From DASQZK01 sp963732905 (lineage in GTDB: Bacteria > Bacteroidota > Bacteroidia > Bacteroidales > GCA-2748055): a stretch of 64,000 bases of DNA. This document shows positions 17,013 to 26,021 of this stretch, in pieces. Position numbers and translations under genes: made by a program. The DNA is taken from contig CAVTBM010000008.1 of assembly GCA_963732905.1 (NCBI GenBank), forward strand, positions 1,246,973 through 1,310,972. Reading direction: 5' to 3'. Each line of letters starts with the position of its first letter. The first letter of the stretch is position 1. The notes beneath the pieces are model-generated. The model was not told the origin of the DNA and searched no databases. It saw only the letters and a program-made list of their open reading frames with translations.

Positions 17013-17564
17013 TCATTTCTGTAAATCAAATTTTCCATCAGTTATCTGAATGTATTGAGGATAATTCTTTGCCCCGTTGGTCCCTTCATCATAATAAGCA
17101 TTCACTAACTTTCCCGAGAAAGTACCAGTTAAATGATTTTTATCATAAGAGCTGACAACAACAGTTACATCTTCCCCTGTATAAGTAATCCCTTGGGGAT
17201 TGTAATAATTGATTATACAATTCATATCACCGGTAGCATCAGTTTTAATCTTAGTGGTTCCCGTTTTTTTGAATTCAAATTGAAATCCCTCATTTTTTAC
17301 ATCACCATCAAGTATCTCCAGACCGTCTTTTGCACCGTTAGGATCAATGTCCAGTGATATTTCAAAAAAACCTTGTTGAACTTTAAATGTTTTTTGCTGG
17401 CCATCCATAATGCAGGTTATTGTTCCTTTGTCACCGCCTGACAACACGGCTGCAGCGCCTGAAGCACTGTCAGAACTGCCGGAACTGCTTCCTGAGCCGG
17501 ATGAATTATTACATGACGCAATCGCCGGTAAGAACAGAAATGGGAGAATGATTATCTTTTTCAT
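17013..17564 (-). CDS. Lipoprotein with C-terminal TGTFSGKL domain
   Basis: 183 residues. The lipobox is LPAIASCNNSS with Cys at residue 18, followed by a Gly/Ser/Ala linker and a compact domain. The C-terminal motif (YDKNHLTGTFSGKLVN...IQITDGKFDLQK) recurs in 17602-18144 and in the remnant at 15757. Proteins ending like this in Bacteroidota are usually described as DUF6252-like or unnamed lipoproteins, but I am not certain of the accession. It is middle gene of a three-gene run on the minus strand with 37-38 base gaps. No enzyme motif is present. Binding or envelope roles are possible; none can be shown. Confidence 0.8.
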   Translation of the reverse strand: MKKIIILPFLFLPAIASCNNSSGSGSSSGSSDSASGAAAVLSGGDKGTITCIMDGQQKTFKVQQGFFEISLDIDPNGAKDGLEILDGDVKNEGFQFEFKKTGTTKIKTDATGDMNCIINYYNPQGITYTGEDVTVVVSSYDKNHLTGTFSGKLVNAYYDEGTNGAKNYPQYIQITDGKFDLQK

Positions 17565-17601
17565 TTTTTTTATTTATCAATTATTTCATTATTGCAAAAA
17601 A

Positions 17602-18144
17602 TTATTCTGCGTTATAAAATTTTATCCAGTCTGCAGAGGTTGAAAAAGGAATATCAAACTTACCGTCTGTTACTTCAATGGTTTGCTTTGAACTACTAGT
17701 ACCACTGCCTTTTTGTAAAGTATATTTTCCTGAAAAAGTGCCCGATACTCTCGAAGAACTGATTGAATTAATGGTAACCGTAACAGGATCATCAATGTAG
17801 GTTGCAAAATCACTGGTACTATAGCCGTCGTAACTATTAGCAAGAGTAACACTAAACGTTGTCGATCCTTCTTTAGCCGGTACCTGGAAAAACAGCTTGT
17901 CGCCGATATCATTCATGTCAGAGAGTCTGAAAAATATCTGTCCCTTATCCTCTCCGGTAAGATGGAAAGCGGCATTGATATTTTGATCGGTGCCTTTTCC
18001 TGAAAATTCTTTTCCATCGAGTATGCAGGAAAAACTGGCATCAGCATTGGATGGAGAAGATGCTTCTTTTGAAGAACAAGAATTACCAACGGACAATAAA
18101 GCCGCTGCAAATAAGACTGAAATAACTTCTATTACTTTTTTCAT
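17602..18144 (-). CDS. Lipoprotein, paralogue of 17013-17564
   Basis: Start taken at MKKVIEVISVLFAAALLSVG (18144). The frame is open 24 codons upstream, but only this start gives a lipoprotein signal, with the lipobox ending SVGNSC. The mature protein carries FSCILDGKEFSGKGTDQNIN, a beta-rich centre and the shared ending SRVSGTFSGKYTLQ...IEVTDGKFDIPFS. It is the first gene of the lipoprotein run, divergent from the response-regulator remnant at 18487. It arose by duplication with its neighbours, judged by the common C-terminal block. Function is unknown. Confidence 0.8.
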   Translation of the reverse strand: MKKVIEVISVLFAAALLSVGNSCSSKEASSPSNADASFSCILDGKEFSGKGTDQNINAAFHLTGEDKGQIFFRLSDMNDIGDKLFFQVPAKEGSTTFSVTLANSYDGYSTSDFATYIDDPVTVTINSISSSRVSGTFSGKYTLQKGSGTSSSKQTIEVTDGKFDIPFSTSADWIKFYNAE

Positions 18145-18486
18145 GGCTACTTTGTTTAAATGATTTATATTTTCATCATCGTAAAAGTACCTTTGCATTG
18201 GAAGTTTTATTAACATTAACCGACGAACGTATTTCTAAAATCGTCAGATAGCTTTTTTTAACAATTACGTCACCCTCCTTTTGCAGATAAAGAAGAATTA
18301 ATTTTGTGTTCTATGGCTGAAGACACATCACCTATCTTAAAATTTTCCTTAGTGCTAAAAATACTTTTGTATTAAAGAAGCAGGAATTAAATCCGCTGAA
18401 CATATTCATAAAATCGGTGGAAAATCAAAAAGATATTTTGTAGTTTTATTGTAAAGAATTTCATCACCTTTTTAAGGCATTACATA
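18145..18486. other. Divergent intergenic region, 342 bp
   Basis: Lies between the lipoprotein run (minus) and the LytTR regulator remnant (plus). It contains one plus-strand TAATTTTG at 18299-18306 matching TAnnTTTG, with a TTTG 15 bases ahead, which is shorter than the usual 19. No gene or RNA was recognised. Confidence 0.4.
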
Positions 18487-19210
18487 ATGGATATCCCCGA
18501 CCTAAAACTTAAATTTGTTATTATAGATGATGATGAAATTGACCGTGCGGTTATAGAAACAGAAGCTGCAAAATTTTCCTTCTTAGAAAAAATTGCATCC
18601 TGCAGCCACCCGCTTGAAGCCATAGGAATTAATAACTCGTTTTAGTCCTGATATTATTTTTTTAGATATTGAAATGCCCGTTATGACCGGCATCGAATTG
18701 ATGAGGGAAAAAATAACGGCAGATGCTTTGATTGTTTTTATTACTTCACATCCGGAGTTTGCTTTAGAAAGCTATGAACTGGATGCATTTGATTACCTGT
18801 TAAAACCCGTTTCATCTGAACGCTTTGCCCGATGTGCCTTTCGCCTTCGTGATTTTTACCAGATGCGTACAAAAGCTTTCACCTTTGATACCGAACAAGA
18901 CCAGAATTTTATTATTATTAAGCAGGGTTACGATCAATATAAAATACCAATTCATGATATTCTGTATCTTGAAGCGATGAGAGATTATACCCGAATTACG
19001 ACTGTTAAAAAACAATATTTAGTATTAACAACTTTAAATGGTATTACCGAAAAATTACCATCAAATGTATTTGTGCGTATTCATCGCAGCTACGTTGTAA
19101 ACCGCAATAAAGTAGATGCAATTCAAAAAAATAAAATAAAAATACAATCCCATGAGCTGCCTATAGGAAAATCATATAAAGGCATCTCGAAAAACCTATT
19201 GTCAATATAA
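18487..19210 (+). pseudogene. LytTR response regulator with a +1 frameshift in the receiver domain
   Basis: The ATG at 18487 opens MDIPDLKLKFVIIDDDEIDR, a normal receiver start, and runs to ...EAIGINNSF, where it meets TAG at 18643-18645. One base removed from the TTTT run at about 18640-18643 restores ...NSFSPDIIFLDIEMPVMTG, with the phospho-acceptor Asp, and the rest is perfect: ITSHPEFALES, YLLKPVSS, and a LytTR domain with FVRIHRSYVVN and LPIGKSYKGI. So either the gene is freshly broken, it is rescued by slippage, or the base is a sequencing error. The histidine kinase at 20974 is the obvious partner, but a 225-bp repeat element now lies between them. Confidence 0.85.
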
Positions 19211-19268
19211 TCATCTAAATAATTACATCTTCCTAACCTCATAAGTCTCTTTGGAAAAGTTAGATATA

Positions 19269-19299
19269 GGAGTTATGGAGTTATGGAGTTATGGAGTAG
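19269..19299 (+). repeat. 9-bp microsatellite (GAGTTATGG)n
   Basis: About 3.5 copies of GAGTTATGG at the left border of the first 225-bp repeat array, where the terminal inverted repeat seen on the other copies would be expected. It may mark the joint where the left end was lost. Confidence 0.7.
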
Positions 19300-20910
19300 T
19301 CCATCGTTTCCTCGCTTGCAGCCTCTTATGGGAGGCATTATTCATCGTGATTACGTATTTTTGTGAACAAAATGTTGATCGTTGGCACGGGATGGCTGTT
19401 TATCAATCAACGGATTGTCTAAAAAGACCCCATCGGGGTCAGAGAGCGATAGAACATTTGACAGGAAAGGTTCCCCGGCGCCCTGTAGGGTGCGCAACCA
19501 ATTTTGAAATGAGAATAGAGTTGTCCATCGTGATTGCGAAATTTTGTGATCAAAATGTTGATCTTTGGCGCGATATGGCTAATTATCAATCAACGTATAA
19601 TCCAAAAAGACCCCATCGGGGTCAGAGAGCGATAGAATATTTGACAGGAAAGGTTCTTCGGCGCCCCGTAGGGTGCGCAACAATTTTTGAAAAGAGAATA
19701 GAGTCGTCCATCGTTCTACCGCTCGCGGCCTCCTATGGGAGGCTTTATTCATCGTGATTACGTATTTTTGTGAACAAAATGTTGATCGTTGGCACGGGAT
19801 GGCTGTTTATCAATCAACGTATAATCCAAAAAGACCCCATCGAGGTCAGAGAGCGATAGAATATTTGACAGGAAAGGTTCCCCGGCGCCCTGTAGGGTGC
19901 GCAACCAATTTTGAAAAGAGAATAGAGTCGTCCATCGTTCTACCGCTCGCGGCCTCCTATGGGAGGCTTTATATATCGTGATTGCGAAATTTTTTGGATC
20001 AAAATGTTGATCTTTGGCGCGAAATGGCTATTTATCAATCTACGTATAATCCAAAAGGACCCCATCGGGGTCAGAGAGCGATAGAATATTTGACAGGAAA
20101 GGTTCCCCGGCACCCCGTAGGGTGTGCAACCAATTTTGAAAAGAGAATAGAGTTGTCCATCGTTCTACCGCTCGCGGCCTCCTATGGGAGGCTTTATATA
20201 TCGTGATTGCGAAATTTTGTGGATCAAAATGTTGATCTTTGGCGCGAAATGGCTAATTATCAATCTATGTATAATCCAAAAGGACCCCATCGGGGTCAGA
20301 GAGCGATAGAACATTTGACAGGAAAGGTTCCCCGGCGCCCTGTAGGGTGCGCAACCAATTTTGAAAAGAGAATAGAGTTGTCCATCGTGATTGCGAAATT
20401 TTGTGATCAAAATGTTGATCTTTGGCGCGATATGGCTAATTATCAATCAACGTATAATCCAAAAAGACCCCATCGGGGTCAGAGAGCGATAGAACATTTG
20501 ACAGGAAAGGTTCCCCGGCGCCCCGTAGGGTGCGCAACAAATTTTGAAAAGAGAATAGAGTTGTCCATCGTTCTACCGCTCGCGGCCTCCTATGGGAGGC
20601 ATTATTCATCGTGATTACGTATTTTTGTGAACAAAATGTTGATCGTTGGCACGGGATGGCTGTTTATCAATCAACGGATTGTCCAAAAAGACCCCATCGA
20701 GGTCAGAGAGCGATAGAATATTTGACAGGAAAGGTTCCCCGGCACCCTGTAGGGTGCGCAACCAATTTTGAAAAGAGAATAAAGGAAATCTGTATGAAAT
20801 TCTATAATCTTTGAACAGAGGGGGCTTGCTTTTGAAATTTAATTGTGGACTTCGATTATCAGGCAATTATCAGAGGAAAATTATAGATTTTCGATTTTAC
20901 CGGACACCAA
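19298..20910 (+). mobile_element. 225-bp tandem-repeat element, copy 1 (seven units, left end missing)
   Basis: The GACCCCATCGGGGTC marker of each unit occurs at 19426, 19609, 19833, 20058, 20283, 20466 and 20690. Spacings are 224-225 except two of 183, where a 42-bp block (CTACCGCTCGCGGCCTCC...) is absent. One unit holds at least four short palindromes: GATCAAAATGTTGATC, GACCCCATCGGGGTC, a GCGCCC..GGGTGCGC stem and GCCTCCTATGGGAGGC. The right flank of ~130 bp ends TTTTACCGGACACCA, identical in kind to the ends of copies 2 and 3. No transposase is encoded. The element separates the LytTR regulator from its probable kinase. Confidence 0.85.
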
Positions 20911-20936
20911 TGATATCAAAACTATCATTTGGAAGC

Positions 20937-20944
20937 TATATTTG
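20937..20944 (+). promoter_or_regulatory. -7 element (TATATTTG) for the TPR histidine kinase
   Basis: TATATTTG matches TAnnTTTG exactly and lies 29 bases ahead of the ATG at 20974. It sits 27 bases beyond the end of the repeat element, so the kinase can be transcribed independently of the broken regulator gene. Confidence 0.55.
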
Positions 20945-20973
20945 CTTAGTCTTACAGAATAAATATAAGCAGA

Positions 20974-23094
20974 ATGAAAAACAAATTTTTTATTCTCTTC
21001 ATTTTATTGAACAGTATTGCAGGTACAGTTACATCACAGATTCCGGATTTATCAAAAATTAAAAGCGATAAAGAAAAGGTAAAGGCATGGCTTGATTACT
21101 GCAGTGTTCTTCGCTTAAATAAGAATGGTGCAAAAGATAATTATGTTGCCCTGCAGCACGCAGGATTAAAAGGTTTGCAATTAGTAAAAAATGATGATGA
21201 TGAAGACAAAGCCAGTTTTTTATTATATACAGCGCTTGGATATTATTACCAGATAAAATTTGACAGCGCTCAATATTATTTTTATGAAAGCCTGCATAGG
21301 GCACAACAGGCGAAATCAACCAAACTTATCGCAGGTGCATGTGAGGCATTGATGAGTATCAATTTTCAATTGCAACAACCAGGTAAAGTTGATGAATGCA
21401 AAAATATTCTTCAAACCATTGCTGACACTACAAAAGATAAATCAATTCTGCAGGATATATATTCAGCATTTGGAAGTTATTACCAGCAAAAGTCTTTTTA
21501 CAGTATGGCGCAGGATTATTTTATTAAGAGCATTCAGTTACGTGAAAAAGATGTAGACACCACACAAAATTCTAAAGCAAAATTCGATTATGCCATTCAA
21601 TGCGACCAACTTTCCAAATTATATCTTAATACGGAAATGCCTGATAAAAGTCTGGCAGTTCTTAGACAGGGTGAGCGTTTCGCAGATATTTCACCTCTCG
21701 TAAGCAATCGTTTATTAAGCTCTTTTGTTGAGGCATTTACTACTTCAGGCAATATTGATTCAGCATTGCATTATAATAATCTTCTTGCCATACGTACAAA
21801 GAATCAATCTATATTTCCTTCAGAAATAGTTTCTTCTAATCTCAATATCGCAATATATTATATTGATCATAAGGAATATAATAAAGCGGTTCCCTATGTT
21901 AATAAAGGTGATTCAATTGCTGCAATTATTCAATCTCCTTTTTTAATTTTTCAGGCACAAATGATAAAGGGAAGATATCTTGAAGAGACAGGCAAGTTCG
22001 AGCAGGCTATATCGTTATTAACCCTGGCGTTACCGGTTGCCCAAGAACTTGACAAAGGTCTATATTCAAACATCTTACAGTCTATGGCCCTTGCTTATAA
22101 AGGGAAAGGGGATTTAAAAAATGCTTTACAATATTATGAGAAGTATTCTCAGGCGAAGGATACTCTTATGAAAGAAAAAATGTCAAGGACCTTCGCGGAC
22201 CTGGAAACACATTATCAAACCAATGAAAAAGAAAACCGCATCGCCTCACTCAAACAGCAAAATAAACTGGATGTGTTAGAACTTAAGCAAGCTTCCAATA
22301 CGAGAACATTATTAATTTTAGGGTTAATCAGTTTAGGAATTTTTTCATTACTGCTTTATTACATTTACCGAAATAAAGAAAGACTTATCAAATTGCTTAA
22401 CCAGCGCAATCAGCAATTAGATGAACTTAACAACGAACTCTCAATTGCCAACGACACAAAAGCAAAACTGTTTGGGGTTATCAGCCATGACCTGAGGTCG
22501 CCTGTAAGCAGCATCGTGCAGTTATTACATTTACAAAAAGAAAACCCGGAATATTTTAATTCAGAATCACACAATCAATACAATGAGCGTTTAAATAAAG
22601 CTTCTGAAAATGTTTTGGAAACAATGGAAGATCTTTTATTATGGAGCAAAAGCCAGATGAACAATTTTACTCCACAATATAAAAAAATTATGATAGCTCC
22701 TTTACTGTTTCAGGAAGCAGAACTTTTTGAAGAGCAAATCAAAGAGAAAGAACTGAATATAATCATAAACGTTAGACCTGAAATCACTCAAGATACGGAT
22801 GAGAATTTTATCATAGTCATATTAAGAAATTTAATTCAGAATGCGATAAAACAATGCGATAATAAAGCAAATATTATAATTAATGCAGATGTCAACACCA
22901 TTACAATCACAAACCCTTCGGTCAATAAAAATGCATCAGATTTAAATTCTATGTTGCAACAAACTCAAATCAACAGTAAATATTACGGACTGGGTTTACA
23001 GATTGTAAAAGACCTGGCCACACGACTTGGTATTAAAATATTTTATAAACAGCTGGATGATTCCACCATAACAGCAGTATTAAGCTGGATATAA
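20974..23094 (+). CDS. TPR-containing sensor histidine kinase
   Basis: 706 residues: signal peptide (MKNKFFILFILLNSIAGTVTS), about 400 residues of tetratricopeptide-type helices in the periplasm, one membrane helix (TLLILGLISLGIFSLLLYYI, around residue 450), a short coiled coil, then the kinase core. The phospho-acceptor His is in GVISHDLRSPVSSIVQLLHL, the N box is ILRNLIQNAIKQC and the G2 box is YYGLGLQIVKDLA. The usual DxGxG (G1) motif is not visible; the corresponding stretch reads ITITNPSVNKNAS, as in many Bacteroidota kinases of this type. Such kinases usually work with a LytTR regulator. The frameshifted one at 18487, same strand, is the expected partner. If that regulator is dead, this kinase may be an orphan. 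Confidence 0.93.
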   Translation: MKNKFFILFILLNSIAGTVTSQIPDLSKIKSDKEKVKAWLDYCSVLRLNKNGAKDNYVALQHAGLKGLQLVKNDDDEDKASFLLYTALGYYYQIKFDSAQYYFYESLHRAQQAKSTKLIAGACEALMSINFQLQQPGKVDECKNILQTIADTTKDKSILQDIYSAFGSYYQQKSFYSMAQDYFIKSIQLREKDVDTTQNSKAKFDYAIQCDQLSKLYLNTEMPDKSLAVLRQGERFADISPLVSNRLLSSFVEAFTTSGNIDSALHYNNLLAIRTKNQSIFPSEIVSSNLNIAIYYIDHKEYNKAVPYVNKGDSIAAIIQSPFLIFQAQMIKGRYLEETGKFEQAISLLTLALPVAQELDKGLYSNILQSMALAYKGKGDLKNALQYYEKYSQAKDTLMKEKMSRTFADLETHYQTNEKENRIASLKQQNKLDVLELKQASNTRTLLILGLISLGIFSLLLYYIYRNKERLIKLLNQRNQQLDELNNELSIANDTKAKLFGVISHDLRSPVSSIVQLLHLQKENPEYFNSESHNQYNERLNKASENVLETMEDLLLWSKSQMNNFTPQYKKIMIAPLLFQEAELFEEQIKEKELNIIINVRPEITQDTDENFIIVILRNLIQNAIKQCDNKANIIINADVNTITITNPSVNKNASDLNSMLQQTQINSKYYGLGLQIVKDLATRLGIKIFYKQLDDSTITAVLSWI

Positions 23095-23460
23095 TATAAG
23101 CACATCCACAATTATATAACGCTGGCTCATGTCTGAATATGCAAAGTTTTGCATGCTTCCCTGGTTACGCAAAATCATTTTTCGACTGATAGTATTCCCA
23201 TTTAAGATGTAGTTAATGTACAAAAAATCGGTATAAAAGACTTTTCCGGGGCTGGCATTGAACGTATGTTGCAGGCACGTAGTTTGCAAGTCCATGAAAA
23301 GGAATTGGCTCTTGCCATCATTTCCTGACACAAACTCCGTTCGCAGATGACCGTCTCAGTATGCCTGCATAACCACTTAACCCCAATGTTTTAAAACGCG
23401 TGTTATAGGCACGCATTTTTCTGTCGTTAAATTGTTTCAACTCATAACCTGTTCAATCTT
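23095..23460. other. Gene-free stretch with a lone half attC-like site
   Basis: Nothing with coding character was found. Bases 23371-23406 (ACCACTTAACCCCAATGTTT.. to GTTATAGGC) match the right arm of the attC-like sites farther right (for example 53922-53955), but no left arm is present. From 23412 it matches the sequence flanking the 3' end of nhaA copy 1 (CATTTTTCTGTCG[C/T]TAAATTGTTTC). Confidence 0.55.
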
Positions 23461-23640
23461 CCCCTTTTCCACTACTCCAAAATTAATCTGTGTTATCTGA
23501 GTAATCTGTGTTTAATCTTCCCCCTTTCCCAACACTCCAAAATTAATCTGTGTTATCTGAGTAATCTGTGTTTAATCTTCCCCTTTTTCCAACACTCCAA
23601 AATTAATCTGTGTTATCTGAGTAATCTGTGTTTAATCTTC
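23461..23640 (+). repeat. Three exact-length 60-bp tandem repeats
   Basis: Units start at 23461, 23521 and 23581 and are nearly identical (core AAAATTAATCTGTGTTATCT, GAGTAATCTGTGTTTAATCTTC). The last unit forms the 3' end of nhaA copy 2, so the C-terminal codons of that gene are read from the repeat. The corresponding place beside nhaA copy 1 lacks the repeats. Confidence 0.92.
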
Positions 23641-24776
23641 CCCGTCATTTTAAGTGTCAGATTCAGAAAGATAAATCCGATTGTCCCTGCGATTAATGAA
23701 GCGATAAGAATTGCAATTTTAGAATCGTTTACGATGACTGTATTGTCAAACGCAAGAAGCGTAATGAAGATAGCCATTGTAAAACCGATACCGGCTAAAA
23801 ATCCTGCTCCAATAATATTTTTCCATTTCAAATCAGACGGTAATGCACAAATTCCCAGGCTAACACCAATGAATGAAAAGAGCCAAATACCCAGAGGTTT
23901 CCCGATTATCAGCCCTGAGATAATGCCTAAGCTGTTTGTTTGTCCTAAACCACTTAACCAACTTTCGCCAATTGAAATGCAAGTATTGGCTATTGCAAAC
24001 AATGGCAGAATTAGAAATGCTACCGGTTTATGCAGGAAATGCTGAAGAATAAATGAAGGGGATTTCTCCCCACCGTTACCAAATGGAATGGCCAGCGCCA
24101 GTAAAACTCCTGTTATTGTAGCGTGAACGCCTGAATGCAGCATAAAATACCACATCGCTATACCACCAATTAAATAAGGTATTAAATTGAAAACCTTAAG
24201 TCGGTTGAGAAGAATAAGCAAACCCCAAATGCCCAATGCAATAAACAAATTTGTAAAAACCAATGAAGTCGTGTAGAAAATGGCAATGATTATGATTGCT
24301 CCTAAGTCATCCACAATTGCAACAGCCAGTAAAAATATTTTTAGTGAGGCCGGAACACGATTTCCCAAAAGTGATAAAATTCCAATTGCAAAAGCAATGT
24401 CCGTTGCCATTGGAATCCCCGCACCCGATTGTGTGTCTGTCCCGAAGTTGAACAATAAAAATAATCCCGCTGGAAAAAGCATACCACCTATTGCTGCGAA
24501 GATTGGCAATGAAGCTTTTTTTACGTCGGAAAGTTCTCCGTTGTATAATTCCCGTTCTAATTCCAAACCAATGAGAAGGAAAAAGATCGTCATTAATCCG
24601 TCATTAATCCAATGAACGATACTGTGTCCGCCCAAATCAAAATGCCAAAAATTGATATAGCTTGTCTGCCAGGCAGAGTTCGCAAGAACAAGTGAAAGAA
24701 CTGTTACGAAAACTAAAATCAGTCCACCTGCTTTTTCGCTGTTAAAAAATTCGTTGAACAGTTTTGTTAATTTCAT
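23613..24776 (-). CDS. nhaA: Na+/H+ antiporter NhaA, copy 2
   Basis: 387 residues, nearly identical to the copy at 10343-11482, with the same start, the same Asp pair in AVAIVDDLGAII and the same hydrophobic pattern. This copy is longer by eight residues and ends LTLKMTGKIKHRLLR. The last ~10 codons come from the 60-bp tandem repeat, so neither copy clearly shows the ancestral C-terminus. The duplicated block runs from about 23412 to 24810 and is in the same orientation as copy 1. The sequence upstream diverges right after ACAAGTGCCATATTTTTTGTTC. A half attC-like site lies beyond its 3' end, raising the idea that nhaA moved as a gene cassette. Transport function is expected. Confidence 0.95.
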   Translation of the reverse strand: MKLTKLFNEFFNSEKAGGLILVFVTVLSLVLANSAWQTSYINFWHFDLGGHSIVHWINDGLMTIFFLLIGLELERELYNGELSDVKKASLPIFAAIGGMLFPAGLFLLFNFGTDTQSGAGIPMATDIAFAIGILSLLGNRVPASLKIFLLAVAIVDDLGAIIIIAIFYTTSLVFTNLFIALGIWGLLILLNRLKVFNLIPYLIGGIAMWYFMLHSGVHATITGVLLALAIPFGNGGEKSPSFILQHFLHKPVAFLILPLFAIANTCISIGESWLSGLGQTNSLGIISGLIIGKPLGIWLFSFIGVSLGICALPSDLKWKNIIGAGFLAGIGFTMAIFITLLAFDNTVIVNDSKIAILIASLIAGTIGFIFLNLTLKMTGKIKHRLLR

Positions 24777-24963
24777 CTTATTTATCTACAAGTGCCATAT
24801 TTTTTGTTCAGAGATTACATATTTGGCTGACGTTTGGCATCATGGTCAGTAAGGGATTGCGGGTAAATCACCTATCAGGATACAACGAATTTTATGAGGA
24901 CCACCTGGGCATCGAAACCCAAGGAAACCCTTATTTACTATACCGCGTCTTAGTGGCTGTTCT

Positions 24964-25833
24964 TCATTTATTTAACCCTATTGCCATTTTATAGGCCAAT
25001 GCGGCGTCGGGAAGTGGTGATAGAGTATCAAACATAATATTGTAAGTTCCTTTTTCTGATAGTTCATTAGCAACTTTCTTTATTAAAGCTAAAGTAGCTT
25101 TCATCAAACTTGAACCCAGGCTTAAACGGGCGACACCTAATTCCTGCAGTTCACGAACAGATGGAGGCAATCCTGCCCCGATTGAAGGATTTGAAAGAAT
25201 ATTAACTGGGGCATTAATTTCCTTAACCAGTGTTGAAATGGTTTCTTTTTCCCATACAGGCTGAACAAATATGCAGTCTGCACCTGCTTCCCGGTATTTG
25301 TTGCCACGCTTTATTGATTCAGATAATTTTTCCCGTGGCGAACCTGACGATGTATAAAATGAATCAGTCCTTGCATTAATTACCAGATGAAATCCCAGTG
25401 AATCTGATAATGCACGAATAGCTGATATTCTTTCACAAAACTCCATCTCGTCAATTAATGCCGGACTTAAATCAATGCTGTCTTCAATGTTTATTCCAAC
25501 AATTCCAGTTGCAATGATCTTTTTAACCGAATCAATAATTTCATTTAGATCTTTTCCGTATCCGGCTTCTATATCCACTGTTACCGGAACTTGTACTCCA
25601 TTAACGATCCCCTTTATCGCTTCAATCATTTCTGACAATTTTATGACCTGGCTGTCAGGATAACCTAAAGAGGCAGCTATTCCCATACTTGTTGTAGCGA
25701 TTGCTTTATAGCCACATGCTTCTATTAATTTAGAACTTCCGATGTCCCATGAGTTTAAAAGAACCAAAATTTCCGGGTCCTGATGAAATTTCAGGAACAT
25801 TTCAGCTTTTTCTTTTTGAATACTTGAAACCAT
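24964..25833 (-). CDS. Isocitrate lyase / PEP mutase superfamily protein
   Basis: 289 residues with the whole (beta/alpha)8 pattern of the PEP mutase / 2-methylisocitrate lyase group: LLNSWDIGSSKLIEACGYKAIATTSMG, the metal-binding stretch VTVDIEAGYGKD, IVGINIEDS, and VINARTDSFY. The lyase catalytic loop KKCGH is not present, so carbon-carbon lyase activity of the isocitrate-lyase kind is doubtful. Relatives of this length are usually annotated only as 'isocitrate lyase/phosphoenolpyruvate mutase family'. The Mg2+-enolate chemistry is expected, but the substrate is unknown. It stands alone, without phosphonate genes. Start at MVSSIQKEKAEMFLKFH is the only reasonable one. Confidence 0.9.
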   Translation of the reverse strand: MVSSIQKEKAEMFLKFHQDPEILVLLNSWDIGSSKLIEACGYKAIATTSMGIAASLGYPDSQVIKLSEMIEAIKGIVNGVQVPVTVDIEAGYGKDLNEIIDSVKKIIATGIVGINIEDSIDLSPALIDEMEFCERISAIRALSDSLGFHLVINARTDSFYTSSGSPREKLSESIKRGNKYREAGADCIFVQPVWEKETISTLVKEINAPVNILSNPSIGAGLPPSVRELQELGVARLSLGSSLMKATLALIKKVANELSEKGTYNIMFDTLSPLPDAALAYKMAIGLNK

Positions 25834-25889
25834 ATTCTTGTTTTTTTATTGTTTTATACAAAAAAATCTAACTTCTCCTTGAATTGCCA

Positions 25890-26020
25890 CTAACGATTGA
25901 ATAAACAATTCCCACAGAGTTTTTCTTTTTCTTCTAAACTCAAATACATTAACAATCCATCGTTAACAATTACTATTTTTCCAGCAGGAAAATTTTTTAT
26001 GCCTGAATTACTCTAAATTA
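25890..26020 (-). pseudogene. Fragment of a leucine-carboxymethyltransferase-like (class I SAM) gene
   Basis: The minus strand is open from about 26020 to a TAG at 25890-25892 and reads NSGIKNFPAGKIVIVNDG, LLMYLSLEEKEKLCGN. The 'VNxGLLMYL..EEK..LC' stretch is the recognisable core of LCM-family methyltransferases. Only about 40 codons remain, cut by the repeat element that starts at 26022. The rest of the gene is not on the other side of the element. Confidence 0.5.
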
Positions 26021-26021
26021 T

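Noticed and set aside
18487..18645. A separate short gene for the N-terminal receiver piece
   Set aside because: One base less joins it to a complete LytTR regulator, so it is one frameshifted gene.
19300..20814. Seven to eight 74-75-codon frames repeated through the 225-bp arrays (also 26047-27906)
   Set aside because: They exist because the unit is 75 codons long and lacks stops in one frame except TGA at the joint. The residues follow the palindromes, starts are TTG or GTG, and there is no ribosome site or promoter.
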